Origin: an uncultured Oscillospiraceae bacterium
GTDB taxonomy: Bacteria > Bacillota > Clostridia > Oscillospirales > Oscillospiraceae
Length of the DNA: 64,000 nt
NCBI GenBank assembly: GCA_910585735.1
Contig: CAJUEU010000006.1
Location: 1 to 64,000, forward strand
Direction: 5' to 3'
The translations under genes and the position numbers were made by a program. Every line of letters begins with the position of its first letter. The first letter of the stretch is position 1. Below the pieces are notes generated by a model that did not search any database, was not told the origin of the DNA, and saw nothing but the letters and a program-made list of their open reading frames with translations. Below are positions 32,789 through 41,078 of the stretch, piece by piece.

Positions 32789-33442
32789 TTACCCCTCCGC
32801 CGGGGCAAACACCTCTGCCTGAAAGGCCTCCCAGGCTTCCGGGTTTTGGACAAAGTACCGGGGACACTCCTTGCCCCGAATGTCGTAGTGCCGGATCACG
32901 TCCTCCTCCTTCAGCCCATAGAACTCGGTCAGCCAGCGGACCAGCTTCACCAGGGCGGCGTAACTCTCGGGGGTGAACTCCCCGGTGTCGTCCGGGTGGC
33001 AGACCTCAATGGAAAGCGTGTCGTCGTTGCGGTCGTTGGAGGCAAAGGCCACCTCCCCGATGGGGACGCAGAGAAGAATTTCCCCGTCCAGGCCGATGAT
33101 GAAGTTGCTGGATGCGTATGTTTCACGGCTTCGGGACAGTCCGGCAAAATAGTTTCGGTTTTGCCTGGCGGTGGTCCCCGGGTTGCCGATATAGTGAACT
33201 ACAATGCCGTTCACCGCCGTCATAGCCCGGCCGGGCCGGGAATAATCGTTCAGCGGCAGCAGGTCCTGGGTGATCCAATCGGGCAAGGGCTCAGGAACAG
33301 GCACAGTCACCAGTTCAGCCTGAGGCCGAAACAAAAACAGAGCAACCAGCGAGCCGGCAAAAAGCAGCAGCGAGCAGGCCAGCAGCGTTCGGACCCAGCC
33401 AGGCAGAGCGGGCCGGGAATCAGCCAAGCGGGCTCCAGACAT
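32789..33442 (-). CDS. Membrane-anchored N-acetylmuramoyl-L-alanine amidase (Amidase_2)
   Basis: 217 residues: cytoplasmic N-terminus, one membrane helix (about 17-38), then an amidase_2/PGRP domain outside. Zinc ligands are His83 (VVHYIGNPGT), His185 (IRHYDIRG) and Cys193 (KECPRYF); Glu146 lies in SIEVCHP. It would cut the bond between MurNAc and L-Ala. Start ATG 33442; its ribosome site GAGGGGG lies inside a large inverted repeat (33447-33494). It lies downstream of spoIIID on the same strand, which suggests a sporulation or mother-cell lysis role (inference). Confidence 0.88.
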   Translation of the reverse strand: MSGARLADSRPALPGWVRTLLACSLLLFAGSLVALFLFRPQAELVTVPVPEPLPDWITQDLLPLNDYSRPGRAMTAVNGIVVHYIGNPGTTARQNRNYFAGLSRSRETYASSNFIIGLDGEILLCVPIGEVAFASNDRNDDTLSIEVCHPDDTGEFTPESYAALVKLVRWLTEFYGLKEEDVIRHYDIRGKECPRYFVQNPEAWEAFQAEVFAPAEG

Positions 33443-33446
33443 AGTT

Positions 33447-33494
33447 TTCCCCCTCTTTCGACGTTTTCCTTATTATACATCGAAAGAGGGGGAA
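33447..33494 (-). promoter_or_regulatory. Inverted repeat hiding the amidase ribosome site, with a promoter in the loop
   Basis: Perfect 15-bp arms: 33494-33480 (TTCCCCCTCTTTCGA on the minus strand) and 33461-33447 (TCGAAAGAGGGGGAA), loop of 18 nt. The 3' arm contains the Shine-Dalgarno GAGGGGG of the ATG at 33442. The loop holds TATAAT (33477-33472) with a weak -35 (GACACA, 33500-33495). A read-through messenger from spoIIID would fold the ribosome site away; one that starts after the internal -10 lacks the 5' arm and leaves it open. Confidence 0.7.
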
Positions 33495-33517
33495 TGTGTC
33501 TTAATTTTTTATGACAT

Positions 33518-33775
33518 TTACGCCTCGCCGCCGTCCTCCTGACCATGCCGATACTTTTGCCGGGTGGCAATGCCTCCCCGAATATGCCGCTGGGCCTTGT
33601 TTTCCTCCAACACCGCCCGTGCCTGAAGATAAAGGGGCCGGTTCAGGGCGGGCAGACGGTCCTGGAGGTCCTTGTGAACAGTGGACTTTGAGATCCCAAA
33701 CTTTACCGCCGCAGAGCGGACGGTGGCCCGGTTTTCTATGATGTACTGGGCCAACCGCACGGCCCGCTCTTCCAT
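33518..33775 (-). CDS. spoIIID: Sporulation transcriptional regulator SpoIIID
   Basis: 85 residues. The helix-turn-helix RATVRSAAVKFGISKSTVHK, then LQDRLPALNRPLYLQARAVL and a basic tail are the hallmarks of SpoIIID, the mother-cell regulator that follows sigma-E. Start ATG 33775 behind AAAGGGAAT. An in-frame upstream extension to 33898 is not family-like and is rejected. A broken second copy lies at 26313-26485. The amidase gene follows 76 nt downstream on the same strand. Confidence 0.95.
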   Translation of the reverse strand: MEERAVRLAQYIIENRATVRSAAVKFGISKSTVHKDLQDRLPALNRPLYLQARAVLEENKAQRHIRGGIATRQKYRHGQEDGGEA

Positions 33776-33820
33776 ATTCCCTTTCACTCGCAACACTCTC
33801 CCCATGGCGTCATTCTGGGG

Positions 33821-33851
33821 AATGTATATGAGAAGAACAAAAGAAATATGA
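33821..33851 (-). promoter_or_regulatory. Sigma-E-like promoter candidate upstream of spoIIID
   Basis: Minus strand TCATATT (33851-33845) and TATACATT (33828-33821), compared with sigma-E KMATATT and CATACANT. The spacer is 16 nt, one or two longer than usual. The 318-nt gap 33776-34093 holds this and the promoter at 33937. Confidence 0.4.
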
Positions 33852-33936
33852 AGGAAACCCGAAGGGCGCCGCTTCCTTTCCCTCTGGGCCAAGGCCAAAT
33901 TTTTTCGAAAATTTTCAAAAAAATAGGGAAAATCTC

Positions 33937-33965
33937 TTGACAGAATCGAACACTTGTTGTATTCT
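33937..33965 (+). promoter_or_regulatory. Promoter of the gene at 34094
   Basis: TTGACA (33937-33942), 17 nt, TATTCT (33960-33965). The leader would be about 120 nt. Confidence 0.6.
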
Positions 33966-34093
33966 TGTGAGGAACAGATGTTCTATGAACCACATTTCTT
34001 TTTACAGCTTCAGTTCTTTTGCTGATTTAGTCCCATTTATAGGACCTATAATTTGGTATTCTCAGAATATCAAATGAAAAGGAGGAAGTTTCC

Positions 34094-34468
34094 ATGACCA
34101 CCACCTATTATACTTTTCGCACACGCAAAGTCAAAGTCAGCGGCGGTCCCGACCTGGTGACTCTGGTTCCCGAGGTCCAGACCGCTCCCGCCCCCCGTTC
34201 CGCCGGGGAGGCCAAGGGGGAAGTCCTGGACTTTGACTTCTGCCGGAAGCATATGGAGACCAAGAATGCCTGGAAGGCCCTGGCCCAGGCAGCTGAGGAA
34301 AGCGGGGAGGATGAGGCCCTTCTGGAAGAGGGCTGTGCCTCCGGCCGACAGAAGGACCAGAAAGCGCCGGGCAAGTGGCAGTCCTCCGCACGGCTGGAGC
34401 TGGTCGCCACGATGGCGGTGATCCTGGTGTCGGTCTGCGCCTCCCTGGCCTTTTTGTCGCTGCTGTAA
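34094..34468 (+). CDS. Hypothetical tail-anchored membrane protein
   Basis: 124 residues. A soluble, charged N-terminal part (TYYTFRTRKVKVSGGPDLVT ... AWKALAQAAEESGEDEALLE) ends with a single C-terminal membrane helix (LELVATMAVILVSVCASLAF), so most of the protein would face the cytoplasm. ATG 34094 follows AAAAGGAGGAAGTTTCC. It has its own promoter and terminator. No family recognised. Confidence 0.68.
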   Translation: MTTTYYTFRTRKVKVSGGPDLVTLVPEVQTAPAPRSAGEAKGEVLDFDFCRKHMETKNAWKALAQAAEESGEDEALLEEGCASGRQKDQKAPGKWQSSARLELVATMAVILVSVCASLAFLSLL

Positions 34469-34481
34469 CAGGTCCCATTTG

Positions 34482-34514
34482 AGGGGGGCGGCCCTATGGC
34501 CGCCCCCTGCTTTT
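34482..34514 (+). terminator. Intrinsic terminator
   Basis: GGGGGCGGCC / GGCCGCCCCC, 4-nt loop, then TGCTTTTA. Confidence 0.85.
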
Positions 34515-34528
34515 ATCCAAAGTCCAGG

Positions 34529-34557
34529 TAGAAATTTCCGTTTTCCTGTGATACAAT
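34529..34557 (+). promoter_or_regulatory. Promoter of the YifB-type gene
   Basis: TAGAAA (34529-34534), 17 nt, TGA-TACAAT (34552-34557, extended -10). Confidence 0.5.
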
Positions 34558-34591
34558 GGAAAAGAGAAACAAAACAAAGGGGGACGAGCCA

Positions 34592-36109
34592 ATGATGACC
34601 CAAGTACGCTCTCTGGGGCTGCGGGGAGTGGAGGGCTACCCGGTGGTGGCCGAGTGCGACCTGTCCGGGGGGCTTCCCAACTTTGAGATCGTGGGTCTGC
34701 CTGACGCCGCTGTGAAGGAGGCCCGGGACCGGGTGCGGGCTGCGGTAAAAAACTGCGGCTTTCAGTTCCCTGTGTCCCGGATCACGGTGAACCTGGCCCC
34801 CGCCGACCGCAAAAAGGGGGGCACGGTCTACGACCTGCCCATCTTGGTGGGCATTCTCTCCGCCCAGGGGGAACTGCCACGCCCCGAGGCCGACTGTGCC
34901 TTTGTGGGGGAGCTCTCCCTGTCCGGGGCCCTGCGAAATGTCCCCGGTATGCTCCCCATGGCTTTGGCCGCCCGGGAGGCCGGGGTCAAGCGGCTCTTCG
35001 TCCCCGCCGATTCCGCCCCTGAGGCCACCCTGGCCAAAGGGCTAACCGTCTTCCCGGTGGAAAATGTCATGCAGCTGGTCGCCCACCTAAGGGGGGAAGA
35101 GCCCATCCCGCCCGCCGAACCCTGGACCCCGGGGGGAAGCGGCCAGCCCCAGCCTGATTTTTCTGAGGTGAAGGGCCAGGAGAACGTGAAGCGGTGCCTG
35201 GAGATCGCCGCCGCTGGGGGACATAACGTGTTGATGATCGGCCCTCCCGGCTCGGGAAAGTCCATGCTGGCCAAACGGCTTCCCTCCATTCTTCCCCATC
35301 TCAGCGAGAAGGAGGCTCTGGAGGCTACCGCCGTCCACTCGGTTCTGGGGCTCACCACCAAGGAGGAGCCCTTGCTCACCCGGCGGCCTTTCCGCTCCCC
35401 CCACCATACCATCTCCACCATGGGGATGGCGGGGGGCGGCAACCCTCTCATTCGCCCGGGTGAAATTTCCCTCTCCCACAACGGGGTGCTGTTTTTAGAC
35501 GAGCTGCCCGAGTTCCACAAGGACGTGCTGGAGGTGCTGCGTCAGCCCATGGAAGAGGGGAAGGTGCAGATCTCCCGGGCGGCGGGGAGCGAGGTCTTCC
35601 CCGCCCGGTTCATGCTGGTGTGCGCCATGAACCCCTGCAAGTGCGGCTGGTACGGCTACTCGGACCGCTGCAGGTGCAATCCCAAGGACGTGGAGCGGTA
35701 CCAATATAAAATTTCCGGGCCTATGCTGGACCGAATTGACCTCATTGTAGACGTGGCGCCCCCGGATTTCGACACTCTGGCCGACAAGCCCGCCGGGGAG
35801 CCTTCGTCCGCCATCAAGGAACGGGTGGATTCCGCCCGGAGCCTCCAGGCCAAGCGGTTTGGGGTGGAAGGGGTCCCCTGCAACGCCCAGATGGGCCGCA
35901 CCGAGCTGGAGGAGTTCTGCCCCCTGGACGAAACATGCCAGAACCTAATGAAGGGGGCCTTCGAGCGGCTGGGCCTCACCGCCCGGGGTTATGACCGCAT
36001 CCTCCGGGTGGCCCGGACGATCGCCGACCTGGACGGCAACGACCAGATCCAGGCTCCTCACATCGCTGAGGCGCTACAATATCGGGCTACGGGGTGGATG
36101 GCGAAGTGA
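34592..36109 (+). CDS. YifB/ComM-family Mg-chelatase-like AAA+ ATPase
   Basis: 505 residues. An N-terminal Lon-S16-like domain (VRSLGLRGVEGYPVVAECDL, LPNFEIVGLPDAAVKEARDR) is followed by the AAA+ core with Walker A GPPGSGKSMLAKRLP, Walker B GVLFLDELPEF, the cysteine knuckle MNPCKCGWYG...CRC, and a C-terminal helical domain. ComM relatives drive branch migration of DNA during transformation; YifB in other genera is uncharacterised. ATG 34592 has AAGGGGGACGAGCCA; the ATG at 34556 overlaps the -10. Confidence 0.94.
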   Translation: MMTQVRSLGLRGVEGYPVVAECDLSGGLPNFEIVGLPDAAVKEARDRVRAAVKNCGFQFPVSRITVNLAPADRKKGGTVYDLPILVGILSAQGELPRPEADCAFVGELSLSGALRNVPGMLPMALAAREAGVKRLFVPADSAPEATLAKGLTVFPVENVMQLVAHLRGEEPIPPAEPWTPGGSGQPQPDFSEVKGQENVKRCLEIAAAGGHNVLMIGPPGSGKSMLAKRLPSILPHLSEKEALEATAVHSVLGLTTKEEPLLTRRPFRSPHHTISTMGMAGGGNPLIRPGEISLSHNGVLFLDELPEFHKDVLEVLRQPMEEGKVQISRAAGSEVFPARFMLVCAMNPCKCGWYGYSDRCRCNPKDVERYQYKISGPMLDRIDLIVDVAPPDFDTLADKPAGEPSSAIKERVDSARSLQAKRFGVEGVPCNAQMGRTELEEFCPLDETCQNLMKGAFERLGLTARGYDRILRVARTIADLDGNDQIQAPHIAEALQYRATGWMAK

Positions 36110-36175
36110 GAAGCGCGGTGAAGCGGACAAGGAGCGACACTGGACCGGAGCGAAGGTGAGCAGTGCAAACAAAAA

Positions 36176-36201
36176 GGGCGGACAGCGTGTGCTGTCCGCC
36201 C
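36176..36201 (+). terminator. Intrinsic hairpin between convergent genes
   Basis: GGGCGGACAGC / GCTGTCCGCCC, 4-nt loop; A run on the 5' side gives a T run for the minus-strand glucosidase gene. Confidence 0.8.
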
Positions 36202-36216
36202 TCTCTGTTGGAAAAC

Positions 36217-37644
36217 TTACGCCAGATCTTCCCCGTTGGACTGGATGCACTTCTGATACCAGTAGAAGCTGTCCTTGCGGATGCGCTTCAGGTCTTTCAG
36301 GTCGTGCTCGTCCCGGTTGATATAGATCATCCCGTACCGCTTGGTGATACCCTGGTGGGTGGAGACCAGGTCGAAGGCCGACCAGGGGGAGTAGCCCATG
36401 AGGCGCACCCCGTCGGTGATGGCCTCCTGGCAGGCCTGGATGTGGACCCGGAGGTAGTCGATGCGGTAGTCATCGTGGATGGTGCCATCCTCGTTCAGGG
36501 TGTCGGGCACGCCGCAGCCGTTCTCGGTGATAAGGAGGGGGAGCTGATACCGCTCCCAGAGCTGGCGCAGGGTGATCCGCAGGCCCACGGGGTCGATGCC
36601 CATGCCGTAGCTGGTCCGATCCTGGAGCGGGTTGTCCACCCCCACGGCCAGGCCGGGCTCGGTCATCATGCCGGTCATAAATTCCTTCATGTTGGCTTCG
36701 TTCCGGGGGGCCTTCAGGACCTCACGGGCCTTCTCCCCCTCGGTCTGGGAGACATACTTCACCGTGCTGGCCCCGTAGTAGTTGAAGGCGATGAAGTCGG
36801 GGTGGGCGTTGCTGAGGGCTTCGGCATCGCCGGGGGCGAACTCGGGGGCGCAGCCCCGCTGCTCCAGGTAGACCCAGAAGGCCTCGGGATATTTGCCGAA
36901 GACGATGGTGTCCAGGTAGAGCCGGTTGCGGAGCTGGTCGTAGTCCATGGCGGCCAGATTGTCCATGGGCGCGCTGGTGAGGGGATAGACGCAGGTGATG
37001 TTGGGGGCGGGGGCGATCCAGGCCGGGCAGAGCTCGTGGCAGCGGCTGGTAGCTTTGGCCATGGCCACCAGCATGTGGTGGTTGGCCTGGTAGCGGTCCT
37101 TGTCGGAGGAATACCCGCCCATGTTGAACATGGTCATCATGTTCTGCTCGTTGATGGTGAGGAAGTACTTGACCTTGTGGCCGTATTCCTTGAAGCAAAC
37201 CTCGCAGTAGCGGACAAAGTCGTCGATGCACTGGCGACTGATCCACCCACCGTACTTCTCCTGAAGGGCGTAGGGCAGGTCGAAGTGGTAGAGGGTGACC
37301 ACAGGCTGAATACCGTATTTCAGGCACTCGTCAATGACCTCATGGTAGTGCTCCACCCCTTTGGGATTGACGGCGCCGTCCCCATCGGGGATAATCCGGG
37401 GCCATGCGATGGAGAATCGGAACTCGTTGAAGCCCATCTCGGCCATGAGGGCGATATCCTCTTTGAAGCGGTGGTAGTGGTCGCTGGTGACCTTCCAGTC
37501 CGAGGTGCCGGGGATCACGGGGGCCATGTCTTGGACCGAGGGGCCCTTGCCATCCTCGTCCCAGGCCCCCTCGCACTGGTAGGCCGAGGAGCTGGCGCCC
37601 CAGAGAAAGTCCTTGGGGAAGGGTTTCAGGTGAAGATGTTCCAT
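36217..37644 (-). CDS. 6-phospho-beta-glucosidase (GH1)
   Basis: 475-residue cytoplasmic TIM-barrel glycosidase. Acid/base Glu166 in TINEQ and nucleophile Glu in LITENGCG. The C-terminal loop DLVSTHQGITKRYGMIY has the Ser, Lys and Tyr that bind the 6-phosphate in BglA-type enzymes, so phosphorylated disaccharides (cellobiose-P, arbutin-P, salicin-P) are the likely substrates. No PTS transporter is encoded nearby. ATG 37644 with AAAGGAGTCTTTCCCT. The in-frame extension to 38022 is antisense to the helicase gene and rejected. Confidence 0.93.
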   Translation of the reverse strand: MEHLHLKPFPKDFLWGASSSAYQCEGAWDEDGKGPSVQDMAPVIPGTSDWKVTSDHYHRFKEDIALMAEMGFNEFRFSIAWPRIIPDGDGAVNPKGVEHYHEVIDECLKYGIQPVVTLYHFDLPYALQEKYGGWISRQCIDDFVRYCEVCFKEYGHKVKYFLTINEQNMMTMFNMGGYSSDKDRYQANHHMLVAMAKATSRCHELCPAWIAPAPNITCVYPLTSAPMDNLAAMDYDQLRNRLYLDTIVFGKYPEAFWVYLEQRGCAPEFAPGDAEALSNAHPDFIAFNYYGASTVKYVSQTEGEKAREVLKAPRNEANMKEFMTGMMTEPGLAVGVDNPLQDRTSYGMGIDPVGLRITLRQLWERYQLPLLITENGCGVPDTLNEDGTIHDDYRIDYLRVHIQACQEAITDGVRLMGYSPWSAFDLVSTHQGITKRYGMIYINRDEHDLKDLKRIRKDSFYWYQKCIQSNGEDLA

Positions 37645-37695
37645 AGGGAAAGACTCCTTTTTCACAGATTCGGCGTTATGCCGTCGGATGGTAAT

Positions 37696-37724
37696 ATTAT
37701 ACAGAAAAATCAGCAAGAAGGCAA
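37696..37724 (-). promoter_or_regulatory. Promoter of the phospho-glucosidase
   Basis: Minus strand TTGCCT (37724-37719), 17 nt, TATAAT (37701-37696). No CRE or antiterminator element was recognised. Confidence 0.7.
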
Positions 37725-37739
37725 GGGGCCACCTTTCCC

Positions 37740-37768
37740 TTGCATGCTGCCCTGAATCGTGATAGAAT
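37740..37768 (+). promoter_or_regulatory. Promoter of the DEAD helicase
   Basis: TTGCAT (37740-37745), 17 nt, TAGAAT (37763-37768). Confidence 0.65.
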
Positions 37769-37803
37769 AGGGCTGATAACCGCAAAAAGGGAAGGAAAAC
37801 GAC

Positions 37804-38970
37804 ATGGAAATCAACGGGCAAACCGTCAATGAAGTAAAGCGATATGAGGAGCTGGGCCTCTCTCCCGAGCTCATGAAAGCCTTGGACAAAAAAGGGTACG
37901 CTGTGGCCACCCCAGTGCAGTCGGGGGCCATCCCCTTCTTTATGGACTGGCGGGATGTGATCGCCAAGGCCCCCACAGGCACAGGCAAGACCTTTGCCTT
38001 CGGTATTCCCATGGTGGAGCATGTTGACCCCGGCCAGAAGGAGGTCCAGGGTCTGGTACTTGCCCCCACCCGGGAGCTGGCCATTCAGATCCAGGAGGAG
38101 CTGCGGGACCTATGTGAATTCAAGGAAGGGGTCAAGGTGGTGGTGCTCTACGGCGGCGCTCCCATCGAGAAGCAGATCAAGGAGCTGAAAAATGGCCCCC
38201 AGATCGTGGTGGCCACTCCGGGGCGGCTTATGGACCACATGAAGCGGCGGACTGTCCGGCTGGACAAGGTAGAGACCGTGGTACTGGATGAGGCCGACCG
38301 CATGCTGGATATGGGCTTTATCCGGGACGTGACCCGGATCCTGGACCAGATCAAGCACCGTAAAAACATCGGTATGTTCTCGGCCACCATTTCCCGGGAG
38401 GTCATGGACATTTCCTGGGTCTACCAGCGGGACCCGGCCGAGATCACAGTCCAGGCCGACATTCAAAACAAGCCCGACATTGACCAGTTCCGTATCGAGG
38501 TGGACCGGGGCGCTAAGGCTGAGCTTATGGTCCAGCTTCTCATCCACGGAGGATATGAACGGGGCATTGCCTTCTGCAACACCAAGAACATGACCGATCG
38601 GCTCTCCGGGCTTCTGAAAATGAACGGCATCAAATGTGAAGCCATCCACGGAGATATTCAGCAGTCGGCCCGCGAGAAGAGCCTGAGCCGCTTCCGGGAG
38701 GGCAAGTTCCAGGTTCTGGTGGCCACCGACGTGGCCGCCCGAGGTCTGGACATCGACGACGTGGATGTGGTCTTTAACTACGACGTACCCGACGAGAACG
38801 AGTACTACGTCCACCGTATCGGCCGTACCGGCCGGGCCAAGCGCCACGGGGTGGCCTACACCTTCATTTCCGGGGTGACCGAGGACCTGAGGATGGACCA
38901 GATCGTCAAGGGTACCCGAAACAACGTGAAGAAGCTGAAGTATGCGAAGGGTACCCTCTCCGAATTATAA
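37804..38970 (+). CDS. DEAD-box ATP-dependent RNA helicase
   Basis: 388 residues, only the two RecA-like domains. Q motif (F/Y-x-x-LGLSPELMKAL), motif I APTGTGKT, Ia PTRELA, Ib TPGRL, II DEAD (VLDEADRML), III SAT, IV-V and VI HRIGRTGRAKR are all intact. It lacks the basic C-terminal tail of CshA/CsdA and the RBD of DbpA, so it is a minimal helicase, likely acting in ribosome assembly or RNA decay. ATG 37804 with GGGAAGGAAAACGAC. Single-gene unit. Confidence 0.94.
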   Translation: MEINGQTVNEVKRYEELGLSPELMKALDKKGYAVATPVQSGAIPFFMDWRDVIAKAPTGTGKTFAFGIPMVEHVDPGQKEVQGLVLAPTRELAIQIQEELRDLCEFKEGVKVVVLYGGAPIEKQIKELKNGPQIVVATPGRLMDHMKRRTVRLDKVETVVLDEADRMLDMGFIRDVTRILDQIKHRKNIGMFSATISREVMDISWVYQRDPAEITVQADIQNKPDIDQFRIEVDRGAKAELMVQLLIHGGYERGIAFCNTKNMTDRLSGLLKMNGIKCEAIHGDIQQSAREKSLSRFREGKFQVLVATDVAARGLDIDDVDVVFNYDVPDENEYYVHRIGRTGRAKRHGVAYTFISGVTEDLRMDQIVKGTRNNVKKLKYAKGTLSEL

Positions 38971-39008
38971 AAAAGCCACGGCGGACTATTTGGTCCGCCG
39001 TGGCTTTA
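38971..39008 (+). terminator. Bidirectional intrinsic terminator after the helicase
   Basis: AAAGCCACGGCGGAC / GTCCGCCGTGGCTTT, 15-bp stem flanked by A and T runs. Confidence 0.9.
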
Positions 39009-39044
39009 TATATTGCGCTTGGTAAAATGGAGGAGGGCCACAGG

Positions 39045-39503
39045 CTATACAGCTTCAACGACGCCGCAGGCGATGCGCGCTCCGCTGTCCCCGGCAGGCT
39101 GGGTGTGAAGATCATCCGGCATGCCGTGGACTACCACTGCCCGGCCAATCACATCGGCCGGACGAAAGCGGTCGGTGTAGACCGCCTCCATGGCCACGCC
39201 CCCAGCCGAAGTGAGGAGCGGGGGCAGGTCTCCCGCATGGGAAGGATGGGGAAGACTTTGGGGGTTATAGTGTCCTCCGGCAGAGGAGAAGGCTGTGTCT
39301 CCCCCGGGATCACACACACCATTTTCATGAATGTGGAGCCCCAAAAACTGAGAGGGTGGCAGGCCCAGTGCCCGCACCACCACCAGGGTGCCCTGCCCAT
39401 ACGGGGAAAAGAGGACCTCCCCCACAATTTGGGGGTGAGACACATCCCCCCGAAGAGCAGCCCGGGCTACAGGCCGTGGAAAGGGACTGATTTGATCTTC
39501 CAT
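39045..39503 (-). CDS. sodC: Cu/Zn superoxide dismutase family protein without signal peptide
   Basis: 152 residues with all metal and active-site residues: copper ligands His57, His59, His78, His126; zinc ligands His78, His86, His89, Asp92; disulfide pair Cys64-Cys146; active-site Arg143 (GARIACG). Length and motif spacing fit SodC. The start is ATG 39503 with AAAAGGAGGTTTTTCC. There is no signal peptide or lipobox, which is unusual, since bacterial SodC is normally exported. It is separated from the MATE gene upstream by 57 nt and may share its messenger. Confidence 0.9.
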   Translation of the reverse strand: MEDQISPFPRPVARAALRGDVSHPQIVGEVLFSPYGQGTLVVVRALGLPPSQFLGLHIHENGVCDPGGDTAFSSAGGHYNPQSLPHPSHAGDLPPLLTSAGGVAMEAVYTDRFRPADVIGRAVVVHGMPDDLHTQPAGDSGARIACGVVEAV

Positions 39504-39560
39504 GGAAAAACCTCCTTTTCCCATACCTATGCGCCGGCGGGGTACGGGGTGAAGTCCGGT

Positions 39561-40883
39561 TTAAACCAGACTTTTCCGCAGCCGCAGGAAGTAATACCCC
39601 CACTGAAGCGCTTGCATGGCCATCCATCCGGCAGCGCAGGCGTAGGCAATGCCCGTGATACCCACCCTTGGAATGAGGAGCCAGGTCACCAGCACCCGAA
39701 TGGAAATCTGGGTCACCGAGCACCAGAGGGTAATGGTCATGTGCCGCATCCCCCGGAAAATACCCTGAAGCCCATTGGTGTAAGCAGGGAGCAGGTAGAA
39801 AAAAGCCATGACAGTAAAATACTCCGCCCCCCGGGTCAACGTGCCTGCCTCAGAGGAAAAGAGGGCAACCATTGGCGTGTGGAAAAAAAACATGACCACC
39901 GAGATAAAGAGACCATAACAAGTCTCCAGCATCAGGCCCTTTTTAAACCCCTCCCGCACCCGGTCCTTTCGGCCCGCTCCGTCGTTTTGAGCGGTGAAGG
40001 TCATCATGGCGTTGGAGATGCTCCGCTCGGGCACCAGGGCAAAGTCCTCGATCTTGCCCACCGCGTTGAAGGCGGCCATGGCCTCAACCCCCAGGGTATT
40101 CACCATACCTTGGATAAACACCTTACCCAAGGGCTGACTCACCTGTTGAAGGGCCGTGGTCCCCCCAAACAGGAGGGTCTGCCGGGCAAGGCCCGGGTCT
40201 GGCCGAAGGGAGACGGCGTCCAAATGAAGAAGGGGAACCCGAAGGGACACATAGACCACGCAGGCCAAGGCAGAGGCTCCCTCCGCAATGACAGTGGCCA
40301 GCGCCGCCCCAAAGACTCCCCAGTGAAAGCCTCCGATAAAAAGCACATCCAGCACGCCGTTGAGTACCGAGGCCCCCGCCAGGAACCAGAGCGGGATCTT
40401 GGAGTCTCCAACGCTCCGCAGGGAGGCAGCGTACACATTATAGACGCAGGTAAAGGGCATTCCCAGGAGGATCAGCCGCAGGTAGGTCTGGGCATCGGCA
40501 AAAATATTTTCCGGGGTCTGCATCATACGAAGGATCGCCCCGGAAAAAAAGAGCCCCACCAGCAGAATAACAAGAGAAGCTCCTCCCACCACCACAAGAC
40601 TGGTGCCCATCTCCTTCCGCAGCGTCTCCCGGTCTCCGGCGCCGTAAAAGCTGCTCATAAGGGAGGAGGAACCAATACACAGCCCGGTGATCCCTAGGAT
40701 CAGCAGGTTCATTACCGGGTCGGCGGTCCCCACGGCGGCAAGGGCATGGTCCCCAGCGAAACGGCCAATGATAATGGAATCCACCGCATTGTAGGTAAGC
40801 TGAAATAAATTTCCAAGAATCAGGGGAATGGTAAAAGAAAAGAGATGCCTTGTAATCCTGCCTTGAGACAAATCGGTAGCCAT
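39561..40883 (-). CDS. MATE-family multidrug efflux transporter
   Basis: 440 residues with twelve membrane segments in two halves. MATE motifs include ITRHLFSFTIPLILGNLFQL at the N-terminus, NAVDSIIIGRFAG, and the second-half counterpart AMAAFNAVGKIEDFALVPER. Sodium- or proton-driven export of drugs or metabolites is the family role; the substrate is unknown. ATG 40883 with GGAGGAGGCGTAGAGT. It has its own promoter. Confidence 0.93.
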   Translation of the reverse strand: MATDLSQGRITRHLFSFTIPLILGNLFQLTYNAVDSIIIGRFAGDHALAAVGTADPVMNLLILGITGLCIGSSSLMSSFYGAGDRETLRKEMGTSLVVVGGASLVILLVGLFFSGAILRMMQTPENIFADAQTYLRLILLGMPFTCVYNVYAASLRSVGDSKIPLWFLAGASVLNGVLDVLFIGGFHWGVFGAALATVIAEGASALACVVYVSLRVPLLHLDAVSLRPDPGLARQTLLFGGTTALQQVSQPLGKVFIQGMVNTLGVEAMAAFNAVGKIEDFALVPERSISNAMMTFTAQNDGAGRKDRVREGFKKGLMLETCYGLFISVVMFFFHTPMVALFSSEAGTLTRGAEYFTVMAFFYLLPAYTNGLQGIFRGMRHMTITLWCSVTQISIRVLVTWLLIPRVGITGIAYACAAGWMAMQALQWGYYFLRLRKSLV

Positions 40884-40920
40884 ACTCTACGCCTCCTCCC
40901 TCCAAAAATTCGCTGTTCCC

Positions 40921-40949
40921 ATTATAGCCGCCAAATGCGGGAAAAGCAA
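40921..40949 (-). promoter_or_regulatory. Promoter of the MATE-sodC unit
   Basis: Minus strand TTGCTT (40949-40944), 17 nt, TATAAT (40926-40921). Confidence 0.7.
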
Positions 40950-40985
40950 CCAAGTCCAGCCCTTCCGCAGAAAATAAAAATTCTC

Positions 40986-41014
40986 TTCACAAACAGGGCA
41001 AAAGGTGGTAAAAT
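40986..41014 (+). promoter_or_regulatory. Promoter of the cytidylate-kinase-like gene
   Basis: TTCACA (40986-40991), 17 nt, TGG-TAAAAT (41009-41014, extended -10). Confidence 0.6.
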
Positions 41015-41078
41015 AAAGGTAAGCTGGGAAGCCTACCCGGCAAAGACGATCAGGCATCTGAAAAGGAGGTTCCTGAAT

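Noticed and set aside
36163..37755. 530-codon plus-strand frame over the phospho-glucosidase
   Set aside because: Antisense shadow of a full GH1 enzyme.
39000..40697. 565-codon plus-strand frame over sodC and the MATE gene
   Set aside because: Spans two genes read from the other strand, crosses their intergenic gap and has no family signal.
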